Shown here: in pieces, positions 62,201 to 64,000 of the stretch
Layout of the letters: the number at the start of each line of letters is the position of its first letter
Position numbering within the stretch: the stretch's first letter is position 1
Origin: Struthio camelus
Lineage: Eukaryota; Chordata; Aves; Struthioniformes; Struthionidae
DNA length: 64,000 nucleotides
NCBI RefSeq assembly: GCF_040807025.1
Contig: NC_090952.1
Span: 22,131,068-22,195,067, forward strand
Direction: 5' to 3'
Made by a program: the position numbers and the translations under genes
The notes under the pieces: model-generated
Databases searched by the model: none
Told to the model about the DNA's origin: nothing
Seen by the model: the letters and a program-made list of their open reading frames with translations, nothing else

Positions 62201-63631
62201 TCTCTAATCATTGCCTGAGCTGCTGATTCAGCTGGGTTGCTTTGCGTAGGCTCTGCGTTGTTTGTGCCCTTGGCCCTTCCATCCAAATTACCAAAAGCAG
62301 TCTGTCATAACGGGTACCCAGGAACAGGAGCGCTCGGCCACATCCACCTTGACGTCTGCCTGTTGATTTTCCTGAAAGCCAGGTTTTTGGCACCTCAGGC
62401 TGAATATCCAAAAATTAACTCTTCTTTCAAAACCCTGGAGGTGGTGTGTCAGCTACAGGGATGGCGGGGACCAAGAGACATTGAACTAAAGTTCCTGAAG
62501 TACGTACTTCAAGATGTTCGCTGAAAGAATGAGGCAGGGAATTCAGCAAGTAGATAAAGAATAAGGTGGCGCAAATAATGGATATGGAAAACAGCGTGCT
62601 GTGCAGTATGCAGGAACTTACTAGAAGGAAACGTTAGTTATTGAAATATGCAAATTTTGCAATTCTAAGGATTGCTAACTGCTGGCCGACTTGCCGGGGG
62701 CAAACCTCTGCCATAAGGTGGATGTGGTCTTCCCCCTGGACACGAGCCATGGGGGAGCAGCGGTTCAGGGTTGGAGGACTTGGAGCAGAGCTCCCCTTGT
62801 ACTACTGCAGCTCTAATACAAAGCTTCGTTTATTCACATATGGCATGAGGATAAGGCAAGTTTGGTACTTCATTACTTCATGGGTAAATTGGACTTAAAT
62901 TGCCTATACTTCTGTCTTATGGTTAAACTGGATCAGTCAGAGAGGAAAAGTTCACAGCTTGTAGTGTTTTCTGATCGATTCCTTTACCTTATTTTTGGTG
63001 TTTCTGATTGGTCTTTCTTAGCTAATGGCTGAATTTATTCTAATGTATACTACCTTTCTCCTGTAAAGCTTACAAAGTTTGCTAAAGCCCTGCAGTTGAC
63101 CTATTATACAGACAAGTGGATGTAAGTCAGAGCTACACTATGACCACTTGGAGTTGTTTGGAAACCTGAAAGGAGAGTGGTTGGGGGTTTTGGTTTTATA
63201 AAGCTTCATATACCTCATCTGAGGAATTTCATGCTGAAAGAGGTATGAAATAACTTTTCAGTTAGTACCACTTCTTCCTGAATGAAAAGTCCCCAAAGGT
63301 TCATTGATTGCTTTAAGAAAGCTTTTTCTAATACAGCAAGCTGGTGGACAAGAGCTCCGACAGTGGGAACAAGTCGGATAATGACTTTCAGTTGCTCCCA
63401 AAATAAACATTGTTGATGAAATGTGCTCAGATGGGTGAGAACAGGATTGTTTAACACGTTGCAAAATGTCTTAATCCTGGGAAAGATGGAAAGATTTGTA
63501 GTATGTGTGATTTTTTTGTAATGCTTTTTTCTTTGCAGATGAATGCAGTTGGAATAACTGAGAATGTGAAAGGAGACCATCGAAAATTTGAAATCTGGTA
63601 TAGCGGACGAGAAGAGGTATATGTTGTGCAG
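14081..63631 (+). CDS. MCF2: MCF2 (DBL), Rho-family GEF: gene span from first coding exon to last exon in window
   Basis: MCF2/DBL is a guanine nucleotide exchange factor that loads GTP onto Rho-family GTPases such as RHOA and CDC42. The spliced long form gives 919 codons here: residues 1-41 Ala/Pro-rich; about 42-210 CRAL-TRIO/Sec14-like; about 212-540 spectrin-like helical region; about 541-625 Ser/Lys-rich linker; about 627-812 DH domain with the hallmark PVQRLTKYQLLLKE; about 820-919 PH domain, incomplete at the window edge. Protein identity to human MCF2 is obvious throughout (e.g. FTDIGFRFSQEDFLLKLP, FGTELAETELPDD) and higher than to the paralogue MCF2L. All exon phases join correctly. 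In mammals, loss of the N-terminal region activates the exchange domain; that is family knowledge, not visible here. Confidence 0.96.
14215..14233 (+). repeat. G-run / potential G-quadruplex next to the exon 1 donor
   Basis: Eleven G followed by T and seven more G start about 13 bases after the exon 1 splice donor on the transcribed (plus) strand, with further G-tracts to about 14262. Such runs can form G-quadruplexes in RNA or displaced DNA; that is inference. Confidence 0.7.
22683..22740 (+). repeat. MIR-like / tRNA-derived SINE head fragment
   Basis: The stretch GGGGCGCTTACCTGGGCGAT followed by GGAGACCTGGGTTTCC resembles the tRNA-derived head of amniote MIR-family SINEs (GGGCACTCACCTGGGA... 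GAGACCTGGGTTC). The Pol III B-box position is recognisable but degraded. Only the head is evident; judged from memory of the consensus. Confidence 0.4.
23096..23155 (+). repeat. MIR-like / tRNA-derived SINE head fragment
   Basis: TTAGTAGTTGGGGCACTCAC, then about 17 bases later GTGTTCCAGCTCC, fits the A-box and B-box spacing of an amniote tRNA-derived SINE. It lies about 400 bases from a similar fragment in the same orientation. The tail is not recognisable. Confidence 0.4.
27940..28008 (+). CDS. MCF2: MCF2 coding exon 2 (start of Sec14 domain)
   Basis: Strong pyrimidine tract and acceptor (CTTCTGCCTTTTCCAG). It encodes residues 41-63, ATIPICAKDISDDLMKEFAF then LS. This parallels the MCF2L segment IVPLCAADIQDQLKKRFAYL that opens the CRAL-TRIO/Sec14 domain. 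The donor TCTG|GTGAGT leaves one base (phase 1), completing Gly with GT of exon 3. It is used only by the long isoform. Confidence 0.93.
28009..28777 (+). other. MCF2 intron 2
   Basis: 769 bases, no feature recognised beyond the splice sites. Confidence 0.85.
28778..28892 (+). CDS. MCF2: MCF2 coding exon 3 (Sec14 domain)
   Basis: Acceptor CTTCCTTCCAG; residues 64-101 with GGRGKDNAWIITFPDNSRF and VLTYLTSVP. This is the conserved GGRG...ITFPD block of the CRAL-TRIO/Sec14 domain shared with MCF2L. The donor AG|GTACGT leaves two bases, completed by T of exon 4 to give Ser. Long isoform only. Confidence 0.95.
29660..29840. promoter_or_regulatory. Orphan CpG-dense patch in MCF2 intron 3
   Basis: A short island rich in CG dinucleotides (for example GCGCGCTGTCCCGCGGCGGC) begins right after an A-run and G-run at about 29635-29656. 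No exon, start codon context or donor was recognised. It could be an alternative promoter, an enhancer, or an unmethylated remnant; the sequence does not decide. Confidence 0.35.
31458..31487. repeat. (TA)n(GT)n compound microsatellite
   Basis: An uninterrupted alternating TA tract passes into an alternating GT tract, then a T-run. Typical intronic, length-variable microsatellite. Confidence 0.9.
32944..33034 (+). CDS. MCF2: MCF2 coding exon 4 (Sec14 domain)
   Basis: Acceptor CTTATTTCACAG; residues 102-132, with FILILDRRLDTWTSVKMTLQ. It matches the MCF2L block FILVIDRRRDKWTSVKASVL, the core of the Sec14-like fold. The donor GCA|GTAAGT is phase 0. The phase-0 end lets either this exon or alternative exon 1b join the exon at 40634 in frame. 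Confidence 0.96.
35045..35480 (+). promoter_or_regulatory. Second CpG-island promoter, MCF2 short isoform
   Basis: An abrupt, extremely CpG-dense block lies in otherwise AT-rich intron. It includes GGCGCGGCGCGGCGCGGAGC and GGAGCCGGAGCCGGAGCC repeats upstream of ATG 35314. It has no TATA box. The island is centred on the short-isoform first exon, whose protein matches human MCF2, so promoter function is well supported. Confidence 0.85.
35314..35364 (+). CDS. MCF2: MCF2 alternative first coding exon 1b (short isoform)
   Basis: ATG 35314 in good context (GAGGCGATGG) gives 17 residues, MAEASPPRGVRRLRRDA, then donor GCG|GTAAGG (phase 0). It joins the exon at 40634 to read RRDA-ASFPG. Human MCF2 begins MAEANPRRG...FRRNA-ASFPGN, so this is the conserved classic start. 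The resulting protein omits exons 1a to 4 and therefore the first part of the Sec14 domain; it has 804 codons within this window. Confidence 0.95.
38465..38525 (+). repeat. MIR-like SINE fragment
   Basis: GGGGAGCCCAGGTTTAAATT CCTGAGCC resembles the B-box region of an amniote MIR-type SINE (GGGAGACCTGGGTTCAAATTCC). Short and degraded. Confidence 0.3.
38630..38700 (-). repeat. MIR-like SINE fragment, opposite strand
   Basis: AGCAGGGAGCTGAACACGGA TCTCCTGCAG resembles the complement of the MIR-type B-box region (GGAATTGAACCCAGATCTCCTG). Short and degraded. Confidence 0.35.
40634..40753 (+). CDS. MCF2: MCF2 coding exon 5 (first exon common to both isoforms)
   Basis: Acceptor TTTTCTTGCAG; 40 residues (133-172) starting ASFPGSLHLVMVLRPTGFFQ. 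Human MCF2 has ASFPGNLHLVLVLRPTSFLQ, and the following FTDIGFRFSQEDFLLKLP is nearly identical. It forms the central Sec14 beta-sheet region. Donor CCG|GTATGT, phase 0 at both ends. Confidence 0.98.
40754..41834 (+). other. MCF2 intron 5
   Basis: 1.1 kb, no feature recognised apart from a T-run near 41312-41327. Confidence 0.85.
41835..41951 (+). CDS. MCF2: MCF2 coding exon 6 (end of Sec14 domain)
   Basis: Acceptor TTGTCTGCAG; 39 residues (173-211): VVMLSSVSDLLTYIDEKQLT, then the conserved GGTLEYCHSEW block that closes Sec14-like domains of the DBL family. Donor ACG|GTGCGT. Phase 0 at both ends. Confidence 0.98.
41952..43649 (+). other. MCF2 intron 6
   Basis: 1.7 kb, no gene or recognisable repeat. 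The open frames at 42348-43295 have no splice support or family similarity. Confidence 0.85.
43650..43799 (+). CDS. MCF2: MCF2 coding exon 7
   Basis: Acceptor GTCTCCCACCAG; 50 residues (212-261) starting AIESFALTVKEIAQMLQSFG, then TELAETELPDDMYS. It is almost identical to human MCF2 over FGTELAETELPDD. It begins the linker into the spectrin-like region. Donor AAG|GTATGT. Phase 0 at both ends. Confidence 0.98.
44241..44280. repeat. 16-base tandem repeat, about 2.5 copies
   Basis: TGTACAGCATATCTAG is followed by TGTACAGCATATCTCG and TGTACAGC, a period of 16 with one mismatch. Confidence 0.9.
45585..45645 (-). repeat. MIR SINE fragment
   Basis: TTTTGCGACAGGGAAACTGA GGCAGCGGGAGA resembles the complement of the MIR core (TTTTACAGATGAGGAAACTG AGGCACAGAGAG). 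It ends about 30 bases before MCF2 exon 8, so an old SINE abuts the acceptor region. Confidence 0.5.
45679..45803 (+). CDS. MCF2: MCF2 coding exon 8
   Basis: Acceptor TTTACATTATGCAG (short pyrimidine tract); residues 262-302 starting EDITAVKKEGNLLLSNLEEP and ending GDWETVN. Human has NDITAVTKEGKILLTNLEVP and GDWQTIN. The middle is an acidic, poorly conserved insert. Donor CG|GTGAGT leaves two bases, completed by G of exon 9 (Arg). Confidence 0.97.
45804..46290 (+). other. MCF2 intron 8
   Basis: 487 bases. No exon. A weak MIR-like segment (ATATGGAGATGATAACGACT) lies near 46064-46083. Confidence 0.8.
46291..46405 (+). CDS. MCF2: MCF2 coding exon 9 (spectrin-like region)
   Basis: Acceptor CTGTACTCAAG; residues 303-341, with METAFDGFWEKHQLKMEQYL identical to human MCF2 over this block. 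Heptad-like, predicted helical, first helix of the spectrin-like repeat. Donor GAG|GTATGA, phase 0. Confidence 0.98.
46406..46869 (+). other. MCF2 intron 9
   Basis: 464 bases, no feature recognised except a short purine-rich stretch near 46435-46480. Confidence 0.85.
46870..46989 (+). CDS. MCF2: MCF2 coding exon 10 (spectrin-like region)
   Basis: Acceptor TTGTGTGTCTAG; 40 residues (342-381) starting VKNAIEFLMGQQAEVPDTGD, then VSQVKQRLKDLGHLD. It corresponds to human VEFLLNQQAEL and AQVKQKIKKLENLD. Helical, less conserved than its neighbours. Donor CAG|GTGAGA. Phase 0 at both ends. Confidence 0.96.
46990..48174 (+). other. MCF2 intron 10
   Basis: 1.2 kb. A 123-codon minus-strand open frame at 47297-47668 lacks family similarity. 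No repeat recognised. Confidence 0.8.
48175..48366 (+). CDS. MCF2: MCF2 coding exon 11 (spectrin-like region)
   Basis: Acceptor CTCCTGTTGCTAAAG; 64 residues (382-445), with KAQVVILHGHQLAANHHYAL (human KAQFVILHGHKLAANHHYAL) and LICQQCNELRHHSDVL. Core of the spectrin-like repeat. Donor CAG|GTAGAG. Phase 0 at both ends. Confidence 0.98.
48367..49564 (+). other. MCF2 intron 11
   Basis: 1.2 kb. Contains a perfect 23-base tandem duplication at 49225-49270. No exon recognised. Confidence 0.85.
49225..49270. repeat. Perfect 23-base tandem duplication
   Basis: The 23-base unit starting CTGTTCAGCATTTGG and ending TTCTGCTG occurs twice head to tail with no mismatch. It is about 300 bases upstream of exon 12. 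A perfect pair suggests a recent slippage or duplication event. Confidence 0.95.
49565..49756 (+). CDS. MCF2: MCF2 coding exon 12 (spectrin-like region)
   Basis: Acceptor GTGCTGTTATCAG; 64 residues (446-509): ALQCCDEGAYLLANQQMDKC, then SKEGAQKALQDIERFLE. Human has ARQCCDEGECLLANQEIDKF and SKEDAQKALQDIENFLE. Donor AAG|GTAAGC. Phase 0 at both ends. Only 154 bases of intron separate it from exon 13. Confidence 0.98.
49911..50082 (+). CDS. MCF2: MCF2 coding exon 13 (end of spectrin-like region, start of linker)
   Basis: Acceptor TTCACTCTCCGCAG; residues 510-566 with KLENVRSMFENRQSCFKKL, then DKHVRPVQLVAPRPENPPRS. Human has DKHVRPIQFVVPTPENLVTS. Ends in a basic Ser/Pro linker (SKSPLFSPKH). Donor ATG|GTAAAA is moderate and leaves one base (phase 1). 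Confidence 0.97.
50159..50204. repeat. Inverted repeat nested with a 13-base direct repeat
   Basis: TGTTGTATTGGTT (50174-50186) pairs perfectly with AACCAATACAACA (50192-50204), a 13-base stem with a 5-base loop. TTTGAGGAACCAA also occurs twice (50159-50171 and 50185-50197), so the hairpin arises partly from a duplicated, inverted segment. Confidence 0.9.
51740..51808 (+). other. Possible cryptic cassette exon
   Basis: A 69-base segment (23 codons) has an acceptor-like CACTGGTAACACACAG and a good donor AAAAG|GTGAGA. One frame reads ASSVNRIPERYDRVSSNEHS then QQK, a hydrophilic linker-like composition. Against it: the acceptor lacks a pyrimidine tract, and exon 13 enters in phase 1, in which this segment has an early stop. 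It may be chance. Confidence 0.15.
52981..53005. repeat. Perfect 10-base-stem hairpin
   Basis: CTAAAGTCCT and AGGACTTTAG are exact reverse complements separated by five bases (ATAAA). Function unknown. It is not a tRNA or a recognisable microRNA precursor, as the stem is too short. Confidence 0.9.
53363..53451 (+). CDS. MCF2: MCF2 coding exon 14 (linker before DH)
   Basis: Acceptor TTTTTCTGTTGAAG; GT completes Gly 567, then 29 residues (568-596): VDFNSSLKFSFDLSLPGKKT and SRKTQNSRK. Human has KQG followed directly by KKTWRQNQSNLK, so the first 18 or so residues here are extra relative to the human form I remember. The frame into exon 15 (IEVMHDYQEKR; human IEVVPDCQEKR) is right. Donor AAG|GTAAAA, phase 0. 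Confidence 0.88.
53452..54007 (+). other. MCF2 intron 14
   Basis: 556 bases, no feature recognised. Confidence 0.85.
54008..54096 (+). CDS. MCF2: MCF2 coding exon 15 (linker before DH)
   Basis: Acceptor CCGTTCTTCTTCCAG; residues 597-625, IEVMHDYQEKRNSLQSFISD then SDDNLDILK. Acidic and Ser-rich; human has the same IEV..QEKR start and LDVLK end. Donor GG|GTAAGC leaves two bases, completed by C of exon 16 (Gly). Confidence 0.96.
54350..54416 (+). CDS. MCF2: MCF2 coding exon 16 (start of DH domain, CR1 helix)
   Basis: Acceptor TTCTTTATTTTAG; residues 626-648, HVINELIETERVYVEELFTV then LT. This is conserved region 1 of the DH fold, where the invariant Glu (T-E-R-x-Y) contacts the GTPase switch I. 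Human has HVLNELIQTERVYVRELYTV. Donor ACG|GTGAGT, phase 0. The open frame reads on into the intron but the donor and the human sequence fix the end. Confidence 0.97.
54417..56188 (+). other. MCF2 intron 16
   Basis: 1.8 kb, no exon recognised. An A-rich run lies near 56042-56060. Confidence 0.85.
56189..56304 (+). CDS. MCF2: MCF2 coding exon 17 (DH domain)
   Basis: Acceptor CTTGCATCCTGCAG; residues 649-686, GYRAEMDNPAMVLLMPPVLR then RKDILFGNMPEIYDFHN. Human has GYRAEMDNPEM and KKDILFGNMAEIYEFHN. Donor AACAA|GTACGG leaves two bases, completed by A of exon 18 (Lys). Human has Asp here and MCF2L Arg. Confidence 0.97.
56406..56475 (+). CDS. MCF2: MCF2 coding exon 18 (DH domain)
   Basis: Acceptor CCATCTCTTACAG after an intron of only 101 bases; residues 687-710, VFLHSLEGCLGAPERVGFCF then LDR. 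Human has IFLSSLENCAHAPERVGPCF then LER. The donor is AGG|GTTGGT, which is weak (T at +3, G at +4 and +5). It is fixed by the phase and by continuation into REDFQMYEKYCQNKP. Confidence 0.93.
56476..56854 (+). other. MCF2 intron 18
   Basis: 379 bases, no feature recognised. The exon 18 frame remains open for a while into it, which is not meaningful. Confidence 0.85.
56855..56947 (+). CDS. MCF2: MCF2 coding exon 19 (DH domain)
   Basis: Acceptor TTTCTGCCTTTCCTTACAG; 31 residues (711-741), REDFQMYEKYCQNKPRSESL then WRQC. The YCQNKPRSE block is characteristic of the DBL/DBS subfamily. Donor CAG|GTGAGC. Phase 0 at both ends. Confidence 0.98.
56948..57281 (+). other. MCF2 intron 19
   Basis: 334 bases, no feature recognised. 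Confidence 0.85.
57282..57374 (+). CDS. MCF2: MCF2 coding exon 20 (DH domain, catalytic CR3 helix)
   Basis: Acceptor TTTTTGTCCCAG; 31 residues (742-772), ECQRKLEHKLGLDSYLLKPV then QRLTKYQLLLK. The LLKPVQR-TKYQLLLKE helix is the most conserved DH segment and lines the GTPase contact surface. Here Leu replaces the usual Ile in QRITKY, a conservative change. Donor AAG|GTATGT. Phase 0 at both ends. Confidence 0.98.
57375..58383 (+). other. MCF2 intron 20
   Basis: 1 kb. Contains a MIR fragment (about 57735-57860). No exon. Confidence 0.85.
57735..57860 (-). repeat. MIR SINE fragment
   Basis: The segment GCAATGCTATTATGTCCACT TTACAGAGAACTGGAG and its left flank (CTTTAATGCATTCATCCTTG TGTCACCC) align by eye with the complement of the MIR core (ACTATTATTATCCCCATTTT ACAG). 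This is the clearest MIR relic in the window, judged from memory of the consensus. Confidence 0.6.
58384..58509 (+). CDS. MCF2: MCF2 coding exon 21 (end of DH domain)
   Basis: Acceptor TTCCATTTCTATTTTCAG; 42 residues (773-814), ELLKYSTSCDGVQELQEALV then AMLDLLKSVNDSMHQISITG and YD. Human has ELLKYSKDCEG and AMLDLLKSVNDSMHQIAING. It is the long last helix leading into the PH domain. Donor GAT|GTGAGT. Phase 0 at both ends. Confidence 0.98.
58510..59349 (+). other. MCF2 intron 21
   Basis: 840 bases, no exon. A T-run near 59317-59327 is part of the exon 22 polypyrimidine tract. Confidence 0.85.
59350..59571 (+). CDS. MCF2: MCF2 coding exon 22 (PH domain)
   Basis: Acceptor CATCCTTTCTCCAG; 74 residues (815-888), GDLSELGKVLMQGSFSVWTG, then LARFKPMQRHLFLYEKALVF. 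It forms the first strands of the PH domain, which in the DBL family helps bind the GTPase and phosphoinositides. Donor AAA|GTAAGA. Phase 0 at both ends. The frame stays open about 67 codons into the intron, but the donor and homology fix the end. Confidence 0.98.
59572..63538 (+). other. MCF2 intron 22
   Basis: 4 kb, no exon or clear repeat recognised. Confidence 0.8.
63539..63631 (+). CDS. MCF2: MCF2 coding exon 23 (PH domain), last exon in window
   Basis: Acceptor GCTTTTTTCTTTGCAG; 31 residues (889-919), MNAVGITENVKGDHRKFEIW then YSGREEVYVVQ. Human has MDEVGITEYVKGDNRKFEIW. It ends in the middle of the PH domain. Donor CAG|GTGTGT, phase 0. The PH C-terminal helix and the tail (about 125 residues in human) must lie beyond the window. 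Confidence 0.97.
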
Positions 63632-64000
63632 GTGTGTAGCTTCAAAACTCTGGATATGTTTACATCCTCACAACAGTGTTTAGGAGAACTTGAAGCCCCC
63701 CACGTCAAGTTCAACCTGAATGTCTCCCATTGGATTTTTGGGGTTTGAAGATTGTCGGAGTTTCAGTGTGCATTTCTTCTTTCTCTTTGCCTGCGTCTGT
63801 GTTTACAGACTTATCCCTGTGGCTGGTCCTTGGTGTCCAGTCCATGACTGAAAAAGTCATCTTAAAGTAGAGACAGGATTGCTGCTTGGAAACAGTCCTT
63901 TATTCCAGATGAAATCTCAAACACAGCACAGACGCTCAGAGCAGCAGCTGAAAAACAGATTTTACTGTGCTTAATAGCTTACATGAACTGAGCTGGGAAG
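63632..64000 (+). other. Start of MCF2 intron 23
   Basis: 369 bases to the window edge. I looked for an exon encoding the PH C-terminal helix and saw none. Confidence 0.8.

Overview
The window is vertebrate genomic DNA, most likely from a bird. The evidence is long introns with canonical GT/AG boundaries, CpG-island promoters, a chicken-repeat-1 (CR1) LINE with a readable reverse transcriptase, a few degraded MIR-like SINE relics and otherwise low repeat density. A crocodilian or turtle cannot be excluded from sequence alone. There is no prokaryotic, plasmid, phage or CRISPR content.

Layout. Bases 1-7.1 kb hold the 3' end of a plus-strand gene. Its only recognisable coding exon (3438-3554) resembles the alternative C-terminal tail of the P4-ATPase flippase ATP11C, and a poly(A) signal lies at 7076. 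ATP11C lies just upstream of MCF2 on the same strand in mammals, which fits. Bases 7.1-13.7 kb are intergenic and carry a 5'-truncated CR1 (about 7243-8428, minus strand) whose RT frame has no interruption. From 14,081 to beyond the right edge runs the plus-strand gene MCF2 (DBL proto-oncogene, a Rho-family guanine nucleotide exchange factor).

MCF2. I reconstructed 23 coding exons of a long form (919 codons in the window) plus an alternative first exon. Every junction is frame-consistent. The long form starts in a CpG island at 14081 and encodes, in order: an Ala/Pro-rich N-terminus, a complete CRAL-TRIO/Sec14-like domain, a spectrin-like coiled-coil region, a Ser/Lys-rich linker, the catalytic DH domain and most of the PH domain. 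The short form starts at a second CpG island (coding exon 35314-35364) and splices directly to the exon at 40634, which removes the first part of the Sec14 domain. This matches the start of the classic human MCF2 protein. The last part of the PH domain and the C-terminal tail lie beyond base 64,000.

The rest is intron. It contains microsatellites, two near-perfect hairpins, short tandem duplications, several isolated CpG-dense patches with no assigned gene, and MIR-like SINE fragments. I found no previously undescribed biological system. The points most worth checking are the dual CpG promoters, an orphan CpG-dense patch at 29.7 kb, a G-run just after the exon 1 donor, an enlarged linker exon, a possible cryptic exon at 51.7 kb, the extended ATP11C-like tail and the intact CR1 frame.
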